A stretch of 64,000 nucleotides of DNA, from NCBI GenBank assembly GCA_029953675.1, contig JAMWBK010000003.1, positions 1 through 64,000 on the forward strand. Direction: 5' to 3'. The DNA is from Rhodosorus marinus. Its lineage: Eukaryota; Rhodophyta; Stylonematophyceae; Stylonematales; Stylonemataceae. A model generated the notes under the pieces. It did no database searches. It worked only from the letters and a program-made list of their open reading frames with translations, and had not been told where the DNA came from. The stretch's first letter is position 1. Each line of letters opens with the position of its first letter. Position numbers and translations under genes: made by a program. Shown piece by piece: positions 51,436-61,740 of this stretch.

Positions 51436-54400
51436 CTAATAACTAGGGAGGGAAGCATGCAACCCCAGGCGCCGATGGCGCGCCTCGGAAAGCATGTCGC
51501 TGGAATATCGCCAAAGGGAGACACTTAAACGCCTCAAGAGCGCCAAATATTCAGTAGGATGCTCAGCAAAACATTTCCGCAACCACTCTAAACCCGACTT
51601 ATCCACGTGACCAAAGCTTTCCACAATGAATGGCTGGAACCGGTGAGAGCGACCCTCAGCGCAAGGCAGACTGGCCATGCTCTCAGCATACCGTCGTTCC
51701 TTAACTCTTCGAAGGGCTGAAGCCGCGGCCCCCCGGCGGCGGGCGGCTGCGGTGAGGTGGGCGCTGGCCACGGGGCAGGTAATCGCAAGGTCCACATATG
51801 TTGAGCGTCTGGTAGCAGCGTCGGAGACGAGGAGATCGGCTATACAACGGGGCGGTGCAGAGTCCGAGATGGATCTGGGCAGTTCCGACTCAACCTCAAC
51901 CGTATGCCCTATCCGAGTCAAAGATTCGCTGAGGATGTACTTGAGGCGAGTGTGACGCCTCGTACGGAGACCTCGCAACAGTCCGCAGGAACCCAGGAAG
52001 TGGTAGCCACAAGCGTCAATCCGGCTCTCACATCCCTGACAGAAAGACGGCCGATTAGAGTGCCACGGAGCCTGTGGCAAACCGAGATAGATCCGTGCGG
52101 CAGAACGGAACTGGAAAGCATCGAGACGATGACTCAATGACGACGGTAGAGTGGTTAACCACAAGTGCGAGAGGTGGCCTCCCATGCCGCGGAGACGAGC
52201 GGCAGTGGTAGGCGGCGTGAGAGGAGAATTGAGCATGACTGTGTGAGCGGCACTGTGTTGGCCCCAGGTGAGGCTATGTTGAATCACATCAGTGCGGGAG
52301 CTCCACAATCGGCTCAAACCCGGGTAGTCTGCAACAGGGGACCCGGGGCTAGCCTCTCCGTCATCGGCAAGAACTCGGTCGAGGGGAGAATCCTCAATCG
52401 CTTCAGCTCGTCCCCATAACAGCTCCCTCCAGGAACGAAAGCGGGACCGATTTGCGTCCGGCACGGCGTTGCACCTCCTGAACGCGTGTTGAAGACCATC
52501 ATAAATTGTCAAAAGCGGGGGCGGCAGGGTCACTGGATCCTCGTTGGTCAAAGCTCGAGCCAAGAGGCAGGCACTTCGCATCCGGAAGGTCACCAACGTT
52601 CGCAGCGCGGTAGCCCAGGAGGCAACCGCCGCTGGCGAGCATACCAGCCCACGGTCTGCGACGCCGAATCCCCCTAATCGCAACGGTAGAGCGATCTGTG
52701 CACGAATCAAGTCCCTGTCGGGAGCAGCTTCAAGATCGAGGGCTCATCCAAGAGCGTTCCCCAGTGTTGCAGGGTCATTTCGTCGGCTTTAGCCGCGATC
52801 CACGAGCCCCAAGCTGGAGGCAGGCTGCGCAACCAGTAGTTGAGTCTGGGACCGGCACAAAAGCGGGAAAGCAAGCAGGCCGATTGCAGCATGCTGTCGG
52901 GTAGGTGCTCAATGGCGTCGGTGAGTTGCTTGTGCCGTGCCAAAACTCGCTCGCAGGATGCTTGGACAAAGTTGTCAGTCCCCAATCCGACGCCGTGGTG
53001 TTCGAACCCTTCACGTTCGCTGATTAGTCGCAGAGTGGGTGGCAGAGAGTTCAGCGACACGTCCCTCGGGGGGGAGAAAGCGACATTTTTCTGTTTCCAC
53101 AGTCAAACCGACGCGACGTGCAATCGCTTCGATCGCGGTCAGTCCCCTAGCCAGGGTGTCAGGGGTGCCCAGCAATGTTACGTCATCGTGGTACGCGCAG
53201 ATTCGAAGATCCGAGACCTCAGTCGAAAGACGTAAAAGTACGAGCTGTAGGGCACAGGCATGAAGAAGAGGTCCGCAAGGGTCGCCTTGTTGGACGCCAG
53301 TATGTGCTTGAAAAACAGTGCCCTCCGTTGTCAAGTAGGGGAGGCTCTCCCCTCCGTAAATACCCGATAGAAACGGCCACGCCTCCGGAAACACACGTCG
53401 GAGCACCTCTAGCGCATGCGTCCGCGACACGCTGTTGAATGCGTTCCGGAAATCAACCACCAAGACTCCCCACTCCGGCCTACTGGCGCGTTCTAGCTCG
53501 ATCCCATGGGTGATCAGTTCGCAACCCCCAGAAAATCCCACCCCTACTTGCAAGGGCGCCATAAAAGCTGTGACGCGCTGGCGAAGGCGCTGGCATAGCC
53601 ACCTCCCGGCTAACTTCCGTAGGCTCTCCACCATCCCGATCGGCCGGAGACGCGGGTGGGCCGGCTGCTGGTCAGGTTTCGTGAGCAAGCAAAGCTGTGC
53701 CTGCCGGAGATGTTCCCATGGCGCGGACGCACCCGATACGCCCTGGAACAACTTGTTAAGGATCCTCAGAAGCGCGCTCTGGCCAGGCTGGCTCAGGGCC
53801 TGCAATAGCTCTGTTCTTAGTCCGGAGGGTCCAGGACAGCGTCCCCGACGCGAGGTACGAAGCAAATCCTCCAGGTCAGACTCACTGAGCGTCAGATCGA
53901 TGCGAAACCTGGCCAACTCCGGACGGTCCAAGAATACCTCGAATTCAGGGGACAAATCCACGTCGGACTCAGGGAACAAAGACGACACCGTCTGGGCGAG
54001 ACTATCATCGTAGGGGAGGACAGGCGCCTGGCCCTCCAAAACCCGCGCCGCTCGACTTAAATCGCCCACTGCTACCAATTTCTGTACTCGAGCTGGCACG
54101 GGCGACACTGTGCCATGCCGAGTCCGACGGGCGGATGGTGCTGACGACGCCAAATAGCTGCGCTGTAGTACTTCGAAGTCTCCCTTCAAGAACAGGGCCA
54201 GTCGGTCTCGTACTCGCCATCTGCGCTCCGATGTGTGAATGGGGGCCAGAATCAGGCGCGGCATGACCCCCAGAAAAACCCAAATGACTGTGTCCCGAAT
54301 GTTGCGAGCCAGGCTCGTGAAGATGAAATCGAGAATGGTTCCAGCTACCAGAAGGTCTCCACGAGGAAGGACGACTGGGGGAATGCCCCCACGGAGGGGA

Positions 54401-54507
54401 AGCGAGCCTCCTTCCAAAGAAATCCACCGCCGGAGCCAACTCCGAAAACGCGTACGCCAAATGCCCCAGTCTCCGCCCTCCTTCAGGACATAAGACTGTA
54501 GATCCAT
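51436..54507 (-). pseudogene. LINE-A ORF2 (RT plus restriction-like endonuclease), copy 3
   Basis: About 1020 residues from MDLQSYVLKE (54507), broken only by an extra G near 53070 and a missing G near 52742, both in G-runs. Order: N-terminal ~200 residues without apurinic-endonuclease motifs; RT with CPGPSGLRTE (224-233), RLRPIGM (286-292), QVGVGFSGG (320-328), motif A VDFRNAFNSV (351-360), motif B QQGDPCGPL (406-414) and motif C YHDD (439-442). A thumb region follows, then a CCHC knuckle CQGC-x9-H-x4-C. The next block, IADLLVSDAA...TYVDLAI, has two Asp 15 residues apart, followed by an Arg-rich helix and KERRYAESM. This resembles the knuckle plus PD-(D/E)xK nuclease at the C-terminus of R2-like elements. 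The role is target cleavage and reverse transcription at the nick. Confidence 0.85.
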
Positions 54508-54539
54508 AGGCTGCGACCTCGCAGCCGTGCCTGGAAGCG

Positions 54540-55949
54540 CTAATCGTGCTTCTCCCCCTTAGACCCGGGGGAGTCGGTCCTCGCTCTCTTACCTCCTATC
54601 CGCACCAAAGTCGTGAGCCTCCCACTCCGCGAGGCTCGCGGAACGGATCCCGCGGGCTTCAGCAAAGTAACCTGGGCGTCCTCCACCGCCATGCCCTCAG
54701 TCTGCTCCCCTGCCTCACCACTCTCGCTGGAAGTAGTGCTGGAAGCAGAGCCCTCCAAAATCCCCACCCGCTGCAGCTCTGTCTTGTAGCGCGAAGTCAG
54801 CACAAGTCGCCTCTCCAGATCGAAGAAACTGGAAACCGCCATGCGCAGGTGACGAGGGCCCGACCGGAACCGCGCCAACAAGATCCTCTCAAGGCGCTGA
54901 ATCCGTAGCCAATGGATCGCTGCCGCCTTCACGCTGCTCTCATGCTCAGAGAGCCCTGCCGTTTCTCCCGGAGACAGGAAATTGCCCGAGAAACGGTCAA
55001 AATCCAAGTGCAAAACCACCTGCGGGTTGCAGCGCAGCCACCGGGCGCTCTCAGGCCACTGCTCGGTAGGCTTCGCCAGCAAGGCCTCCAGGTACTTGGC
55101 GGCGGTTACGGAGACCAAAAACAGCACATCGCGGCCCTCATAGTTTGCGAAGAAGAAATCACCCCTGCTGCACCCTAACGATTCCGCAAAAGTGTCCCGG
55201 AAGTCTCGCATAGACGGAACCTGTCCTCGTGTAGTCTGGGGCCGGACATTTCGCACCCACAGAAATTGGAGAGTGGTCTCCACAGGTCCATCCTGAGGCT
55301 CGCGAGATGGTATGAAACGGAGCATAGCCGCCGTACGTGTGGCAGTGGTGCCCTTCCGCAAGACTGATGCGTACGAAGCGCCCCCCTTGCGGCCACCACG
55401 TGCCCCCGAAGTAGCCGGGAGCTGGTGACCACCTGAGGGCTGGTCCAAGAGAGGGAAGTCCACAGCTGCAGTCTCCTCCACACCGGTTGCCGCACAGACA
55501 CCACCACCATTGCCTCGAGTCCCCGAGCGCTGAAGCGCGTTTTGGCCCGGCCTGCCGCTCCCCAACGTCGTACTGTCCCGCGCAGAAGCAACAGCCCTCG
55601 CCTGTCCCGGGACAGGTTCATGTTGATTGACCGGATGTTGACTGCCTTCAGCCAACGCTGCCACTCTGGCGCAATTCAAATTCTCGTCCGAATTTGAATT
55701 TGACCTGGCCAGCAATCCCGATTCCAGCCCACCTAGCTTCTGGGTGAGCTGAGGGAGCACTCCACGATCACTCGCGGCCGTGATCAGGCTGGTGACAGCG
55801 GAGATAAGTGAACGCGCCTGGGTGCCAGAAGCGCCTTCCAAGTCAACCTCGGAAGAAAACGTGCCGCAGCTGAGGCGAACACGGAGTCCCCCACCTGGCA
55901 GTGCCTCCTTGGGAGGAGGCTCCGTCGAGTGCGGAGATATCCCTACCAT
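54540..55949 (-). CDS. LINE-A ORF1 protein (copy 3), intact
   Basis: 469 residues from MVGISPHSTE at 55949; the frame is open for 25 more codons upstream but the family comparison favours this Met. The landmarks are as in copy 1 ORF1: LPQLTQKLGGLESG, YASVLRKGTTATRTAAMLRF, FLWVRNVRPQT, DFRDTFAESLGC, DVLFLVSVTAAKYLEAL, WLRIQRLERILLARFR and a Lys/Arg-rich end GKRARTDSPG. It is the only ORF1 in the window with no break and close kin, so it is the best candidate to be expressed. The ORF2 start follows after 32 bp. Confidence 0.85.
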   Translation of the reverse strand: MVGISPHSTEPPPKEALPGGGLRVRLSCGTFSSEVDLEGASGTQARSLISAVTSLITAASDRGVLPQLTQKLGGLESGLLARSNSNSDENLNCARVAALAEGSQHPVNQHEPVPGQARAVASARDSTTLGSGRPGQNALQRSGTRGNGGGVCAATGVEETAAVDFPLLDQPSGGHQLPATSGARGGRKGGASYASVLRKGTTATRTAAMLRFIPSREPQDGPVETTLQFLWVRNVRPQTTRGQVPSMRDFRDTFAESLGCSRGDFFFANYEGRDVLFLVSVTAAKYLEALLAKPTEQWPESARWLRCNPQVVLHLDFDRFSGNFLSPGETAGLSEHESSVKAAAIHWLRIQRLERILLARFRSGPRHLRMAVSSFFDLERRLVLTSRYKTELQRVGILEGSASSTTSSESGEAGEQTEGMAVEDAQVTLLKPAGSVPRASRSGRLTTLVRIGGKRARTDSPGSKGEKHD

Positions 55950-56700
55950 CCTAAGGGAATCCGCCAAGGAAACGTTGCACCACCAATATGAAACCGCACC
56001 GAGAGAATAATCGACCAAACCCAACCCAAATAGGAAAGGCCCCGCAACTCACCCACCCGGAAGACAGAAGTAGTTGCAAATGCAAACGACGCCCCGCGGA
56101 AAATCGAGGGGAAGGCGTACCAGAGGAAGCGCTTCCCGTAAACGAACACGCTCGCGACCGAAAAAGAAACAAAACCCCAATCCTCGACAACTAGCATAGC
56201 CTCGATACCCCACTTGAACCCACCGAGGCACACTGGCCATACTCTCGTTCCTTCACTAGGCGAAGGGCCGAAGCAGCTGCTCCCCGGCGGCGGGCGGCGG
56301 CCGCGAGATGGGCGCTTGCCACAGGGCATGTAATCGCGAGGTCAACATTAACCGAGCGTCTGGCGGCAGCATCGGAGACAAGGAGATCTGCGATACAGCG
56401 CGGCGGTGCCCTATCCGAGAACGATCTGGGTAGTTCTGATTCCACCTCAACCGTATGCCCTACCCGAGTCAAACATTCGCTGAGGATGTACTTGAAGCAA
56501 GTGTAACGCCTCGTACGAAGACCTCTCAACAGTCCGCATGAACCTAAGAAATGGTAACCACAAGCATCGATCCGACTCTCACATCCCTGACAGAAAGACG
56601 GCCGATTAGAGTGCCACGGAGCTTATGGCAAACCCCGGTAAATCCGTGGGGCGGAGCGAAACTGGAAGGCATCCAGACGGTGACCCAGTGATGACGGCAG

Positions 56701-56965
56701 GGTCGTTACTATCATAGCCTGATGCGCTACTCAAAACGTAGAAGGAAACTGGGGACTAGGAAGAGGCGTATGTAAGCCCAGGCGACGGTAGAATGCTTTC
56801 TCAACAGGTGGAACGCTTTTTCACTAGAACTTAGTTCCTTTTCACTACAGCGGCTTCGATACAGTGAATAAATTTGATACACTAAGAGCATTTTGCGCAG
56901 TGAGCGACTTCTAAGTCAAAATCACTTTCAATCAAAAATATTTAACGGATACACTACAACCAAAA
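56701..56965 (-). mobile_element. Mixed insertion in A2: tail variant plus unknown sequence
   Basis: 56706-56800 is a LINE-A-type tail variant (CATAGCCTGATGCGCTACTC), close to 11775-11890. 56800-56965 is AT-rich and unrecognised, with a near-repeat (GGTAGAATGCTTTCTCAACA, GGTGGAACGCTTTTTCACTA). The A2 sequence between these points is missing. Confidence 0.6.
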
Positions 56966-57401
56966 ATTACTGTGAACTTCATCAACGCCTGTTGCAGAGC
57001 ATCATAGATACTCAAAAGCGGTGGCGGAAGGGTCACGGGCTCTTCGCTAGTCAGTGCTCTAGCCAAAAGGCAGGCACTTCGCATCCGAAAACTCACCAAG
57101 GTGCGAAGCGCGGTAGCCCAGAAGGCGACCGCCGCAGCCGAGCCTACGAGTCCATGGTCGGCCACTTCAAATCCGCCTAATCGTAAAGGTAGGGAAATCT
57201 GGCCACGAATTAGGTCCCTGTCGGGAGCCGCTTCCACATCCAGGGGTTCATCCAAGATCGTTCCCCAGTGCTTCGGCGTCGCCTCTCGTCCGCCATGTCT
57301 GCCATCCACGAGCCCCAGTGCGGTGGAAGGCTTCGCAGCCAGTAATTCAGTCGGGCCGGGACAAAAGCGGGAAAGCAGGCAAGCCGATTGGAGCATGCTG
57401 T

Positions 57402-57527
57402 CGACATTCCAGCGACATGCTTTCCGAGGCGCGCCATCGGCGCCTGGGGTTGCATGCTTCCCTCCCTAGTTATTAGTTCATCTTCACGCCTTGCGTAGCG
57501 CTTCAGGCTATGCTAGTAAAGTCCAGT
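57402..57527 (+). mobile_element. LINE-A tail insertion in A2
   Basis: A plus-strand 3' end of LINE-A, from ACATTCCAGCGACATGCTTT to GCTATGCTAGTAAAGTCCAG, splits the A2 thumb region. It lies opposite in direction to its host. A clear target duplication was not found. Confidence 0.85.
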
Positions 57528-57591
57528 CCGTTAGGCGCTCAATGGTGTCAGTGAGCTGCTTATGGCGTGCTGAAACTCGTTCGCAAGAGTC

Positions 57592-59128
57592 TTAGACAAA
57601 GTTGTCACTCCCCAAACCGACGCCATGGTGCTCGAGCCCCGCACGTTCACCAAAGGCTCGGAGACTAGCTGGCAGGGAACCCCCCGAAACTTCACGTGCG
57701 GTGAGAAAACGGCACTTTTCGGGTTCCACGGTCAGATCTACTCCACGTGCGATTGCTTCGATCTGGGTCAATCCCCGAGCCAAGTTTTCCTCAGGGGTGC
57801 CCAGCAACGTCACGTCGTGATGGTAGGCACAGATGCGAAGCTCCGGCACCTCAGCCGCCAGTCGCTGGAGCACGAGCAGCAAGGCACAGGCGTGAAGTAC
57901 CGGCCCACAAGGATCACCCTGCTGAACGCCAGTACGTGCTGCAAAAACAGAGCCCTGCGTTGTCAAGTACGGGAGGCTCCCCCTTCCGTAAATACCGGAT
58001 CAGAACGGCCAAGCCTCTGGGAATACCCTTCGAATCACCTCCAGAGCATGCGTCCGCGAGACGCTGTTGAACGCCTTACGGAAGTCAACCACCAAAACGC
58101 CCCAATCCGGCCTACTGGCTCGCTCGAGGTCGATCGCATGAGTGATCAGCTCGCAACCCCCAGAAAATCCCACCCCTACCTGCCAAGGCGCCATAAAAGC
58201 GGTGACTCGCTGGCGTACGCGCTGGCATAGCCACCTCCCGGCGAGTTTCCGTAGACTCTCGACCTTGCCGATCGGCCGGAGACGCGGGTGTGCCGGCTGG
58301 TGATCGGGCTTCGTTAGCAGGCGAAGCTGTGCCAGTTGCAGATGGTCCCAAGGGGCAGATGCACCCCCTGCACCCTGGAACAGCGTATTCAGGATCTTCA
58401 CCAATGCATTCTAGCCAGGCTTCCTCAAGGCCTGCAGTAATTCCGTTCGTAGCCCAGAAGGTCCAGGGCGGCGTCCACGCCGGGAGGTCCAGAGCAAATC
58501 CTCCAGATCAGACTCACGGAGAGTCAGGTCGATGCGGAACCTGGCCAACTCTGGACGGTCTAAGAATGCCTCGAATTCGGGCAGCAAGTCCACGTCGGAC
58601 GAGGAACAACGCCGACACAGTCTGGTCGAGGCTCTCGTCGTTGGGGAGTACATTCACCTGGCCCTCCAAGACCCGTGCCCCTCGACTCAGGTCACCAACC
58701 GCCAACAATTTCCGCACTCGAGTCGTCCGAGGCGAGGCTGTCCCAGCACGAGTCCTCCGGCCGGATGCCTCGGATGACGCCAAGTAGCTCTGCTGCAACA
58801 CCTCAAATTCCCCCTTCAGGAACTTGGTCAGTCGTTCTCGGACGCGCCATCTGCTCTCCGATGTGTGAGTGGGAGCCAGAATCAGGCGCGGCATGATCCC
58901 CAAAAATTCCCACATAACGACGTCCCGTGGATTACGCGCCAAACTCTGGAAAATAAAATCCAGGATTGTCCCGGCCATGGAGAGCTCTCCTCGAGGGAGT
59001 ACAAGGCGCGGAATCCTTCCCCGGAGGGATAGGGAGCCTCCTTCCAAAGAAATCCATCGCCGGAGCCAACTCCGCAGGCGCGTGCGCCAGATGCCCCAGT
59101 CTCCGCTTTCCTTCAGGACATAAGACTG
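57592..59128 (-). pseudogene. LINE-A2 ORF2, RT part, active site altered
   Basis: Diverged LINE-A RT: WEFLGIMPRLILAP, RPGPSGLRTELLQAL, GVGFSGGCELITHAIDLE, VDFRKAFNSV (motif A), QQGDPCGPVLHACAL (motif B), AYHHDVTLLG (motif C). The second aspartate position of YHDD reads H-D instead of D-D, so catalysis should be lost. Frame breaks occur near 57980, 58410 and 58600. Its first codons lie beyond the chimera insertion, at 60147. Confidence 0.8.
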
Positions 59129-60128
59129 GCTTTACTAGTATAGCCTGAAACGCTACGCAAACCGTGAAAAGGAACTAAGAACTAGGTAGGGAAGCGTTCA
59201 AACCCAGGCGCCAATGGCGCGCCTCGGCAAGCATGCTGCTCCAATATCGCCACAGAAAGACACTTAAACGCCGCAAAAGTACCAAGTATTCAACAGGATC
59301 CTCAGTGAAACATTTCCGCAACCACTCTAAACCCGACTTCTCCACGTGAGCAAAGCTTTCCACAATGAAAGGCTGGAACCGGTGGGAGCGACCCTCAGCG
59401 CGAGGCAGACTGGCCATACTCTCAGCATACCGTCGTTCTTTCACTCGGCGAAGGGTCGAAGCAGCTGCTCCCCGGCGGCGAACGGCGGCCGTGAGATGGG
59501 CGCTTGCCATAGGGCATGTAATCGCGAGGTCAACATTAACTGAGCGTCTGGCGGCAGCATCGGAGACAAGGAGATCTGCGATACAGCGCGGCGGTGCCCT
59601 ATCCGAGAACGATCTGGGTAGTTTCGATTCCACCTCAATCGTATGCCCTACCCGAGTCAAACATTCGCTGAGGATGTACTTGAAGCGAGTTTGACGCCTC
59701 GTACGAAGACCTCTCAACAGTCCGCATGAACCTAAGAAATGGTAACCACAAGCATCGATCCGACTCTCACATCCCTGACAGAAAGACGGCCGATTAGAGT
59801 GCCACGGGGCTTGTGGCAAACCCAGGTAAATCCGTGGGGCGGTGCGAAACTGGAACGCATCCAGACGGTGACCCAGTGAACCCAGTGATGACGGCAGGGT
59901 CGTTAACCACAAATGTGATAGATGGCCTCCCATGCCGCCGAGGCGCGCGGCGGTAGTAGGCGGTGTGAGGGGAGAGTTGAGCAAGATTGCGTGAGCGGCC
60001 CTGTGTTGGCCCCAGGTGAGGCTATGTTGAATCACATCAGTGCGCGAGTGGCGATCCCGCCGGGAATTGAACCCGGGTCTCCCGCGTGACAGGCGGGTGT
60101 ACTGACCCCTATACGACAGGAACCTCAT
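59129..60128 (-). mobile_element. tRNA-Asp/LINE-A2 chimera with 12-bp target duplication
   Basis: GACATAAGACTG flanks the insert on both sides (59117-59128 and 60129-60140). In the minus direction the insert is: five bases (ATGAG), a complete tRNA-Asp (60123-60052), CCA (60051-60049), then LINE-A2 from CTCGCGCACTG through the ORF2 end to the tail at 59130. The LINE part lacks everything upstream of SRTDVIQHS. One insertion event therefore carried both parts. The fused frame (59175-60149) reads through the tRNA by chance. Confidence 0.9.
60052..60123 (-). tRNA. tRNA-Asp (GTC), retro-inserted copy
   Basis: 72 nt on the minus strand. Anticodon arm CCCGC-CTGTCAC-GCGGG (GTC) has perfect pairing; T arm CCGGG-TTCAATT-CCCGG is perfect; D arm is GTAT...GTAC; acceptor GTTCCTG pairs with CGGGATC except for a T-T at the second pair and one G-T. 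The discriminator is G (60052) and CCA follows in the DNA. Internal A and B boxes (GGTTCAATTCC) are intact. CCA is not encoded in eukaryotic nuclear tRNA genes, which marks this as a copy of a mature tRNA and not an original gene. No T-run terminator follows. Confidence 0.85.
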
Positions 60129-60180
60129 GACATAAGACTGCAGGTCCATCGGCTGCCACCTCGCAGCCGTGCCCGGCGAG

Positions 60181-61521
60181 CTAATCGTGCTTTTCCCCCT
60201 TAGACCCGGGGGAACCGGTCCTATCGCGCTTGCCTCCTAACCTCACCAAACTGGTCAACCGGCCACTCTGCGAGGCTCGCGCGATGGCTCCCCCGGGATT
60301 CAACAAAGTAATAGGGGCGTTCTCCACCGACATGCCCACCGGCTCCCCTTCCTCGCCACTCGCACTGCAAGTGGTGCTTGGAGCGAAGCCCTCTAATACT
60401 CCCAAACTCCGTAGCTCTGCCTTGTGATTTGAGGTCAGCACAAGGTGCCTCTCCCGGTCAAAAAGGTAGAGGCGGCTGCGCGCAGATGGCGTGGACCCGA
60501 CGCAAAACGCTCCAAAAGTATTCGCCCCATGCGATGAATGCGAAACCAATGGATGGCTGCAGCTTTCGCACTGGTGTCGTTGTCGTGCTCAGATAGGCCT
60601 ACTGTTTCTCCGGGAGAGAGGAAAGTGCTCGAAAAACGAATGCAATACGACCTGGGGTTGAGAACGCAACCAGCAGGCGCTCTCCGGCCCCTGCTCGGTA
60701 GGCTTCTCTAGCAGGGCCTGCAGGTATGTGGCCGCGGTTTCAGTGACCACAAAGAGGACATCGCGACCCTTACAATTGGCGAAGATGAAGTCTTCGCGGC
60801 TACACCCCAAGGACACTCGGCAAAAGTATCTCGAAAATCTCGCATGGACGAGACCTAGCCCCGTGTAGTCTGGGGCCGAACGTTGCGCACTCAGAGGAAT
60901 TGCAACTTAGCCGCCGCAGGTCCGCCCTGCTACTCGCGAGAGGGCAAAAATCTTAGCATAACCGCCGTCCGTGCGGCTGTGGAACCCTTCCGCAAAACTG
61001 AGACGTAAGAAGGGCCCCCCCTTGGGACCACCGCGTGCCCCCGCCGTGGCCTGGAGCAGTGCTGCCCCATGACGGGAAAATCCGCTCCCGCTGAGGGAGC
61101 ATTCGAAGGATTAGGCAGCTCTGCACCCCTCTCCGAAGAGGCGCCAGCCGCGGAACCACCTTTGTCACCTCCAGATCCCGGAGCTCCATCGCCTGTCCGG
61201 GGACAGGTTGTTGATTGACCTGGTGAAGTTGACTGTCTTCCGTTTCAACTTGGCCACCCAGCTGGAATTCAAATTCTCACCCGACCAGCCGCCTAGCTTC
61301 TGGGTAAGCTGAGGAATGACACCTCGATCGCCCGCGGCCGTGATCAGGCTTGTTACAGCAGAGAGCAGGGCACGCACTTGCGTAGCAGAGGTGCCCTGTA
61401 ACTCCACCTGCGTGGAGAAAGGGCCCGCACGAAGAGACACTCTGTGTCCACCCTCAGTAGACACCTCTGCCCGCGGGATCTCCGGACCCTCAGGAGTGGA
61501 GTGCGGAGGGACCCCGGCCAT
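60181..61521 (-). pseudogene. LINE-A2 ORF1, degenerate
   Basis: Starts MAGVPPHSTPEG at 61521; the first ~85 residues (FSTQVELQGTSATQVRALLS, VIPQLTQKLGG) match LINE-A ORF1. Later parts lie in several frames (CSREDFIFANCKGRDVLFVV, then a C-terminal stretch GKRDRTGSPGSKGEKHD ending at 60181), with sizeable deletions near 60900-61200. Confidence 0.8.
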
Positions 61522-61740
61522 CACGGAATAATGTGTTGAACAGGAGTTTCTCGAAGGAACCCGACGAAAAAAAAACGCACAAACCAGCGCTTCAGACCTA
61601 AAACCTGGATCGAACACACCCAAAGGGGGAGAATCCTCGACAAGCAACCACGAAACCCGAAAAAGCGGGGGCAAAGACAGCGAGAGGATGCGCCTGCAAC
61701 GAGGAACACTCTCGAAGCTTAACACGACTCCACTGGCTTC

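Larger units (their letters stand above)
51390..56223 (-). mobile_element. LINE-A copy 3, complete, with 13-bp target duplication
   Basis: The duplication CGAGGCACACTGG stands at 51377-51389 and 56224-56236, within the ORF2 end of the A2 host. The element runs from 56223 (5') to the tail TTTACTAGCATAGCCTGAAG at 51391. Between the 5' duplication and the usual start GTTGTCGAGG lie 33 extra bases ending GGCTATGCTAG, which is LINE tail sequence. The total length is 4.83 kb. This is the best reference copy in the window. Confidence 0.95.
51119..61740 (-). mobile_element. LINE-A2 element, near full length, split by four insertions
   Basis: Minus-strand A2 copy: 3' end 51119-51389, more ORF2 at 56237-56700 and 56966-57401, RT at 57528-59128, then ORF2 start, ORF1 and 5' UTR at 60141-61740. 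Insertions: LINE-A copy 3 (51390-56223), a mixed fragment (56701-56965, replacing about 330 bp), a LINE-A tail (57402-57527) and the tRNA/LINE chimera (59129-60128). Joining the parts gives the order of a complete LINE-A. It is the oldest layer of this 10-kb block. Confidence 0.85.

Noticed and set aside
60052-60123. An ordinary tRNA-Asp gene
   Set aside because: CCA is present in the DNA, and a target duplication encloses tRNA and LINE together, so it is a retro-inserted copy.
59175-60149. A 324-residue open frame starting MDLQSYV
   Set aside because: Residues ~8-34 are read through the tRNA-Asp sequence; the frame joins two separate elements by chance and is not a natural protein.
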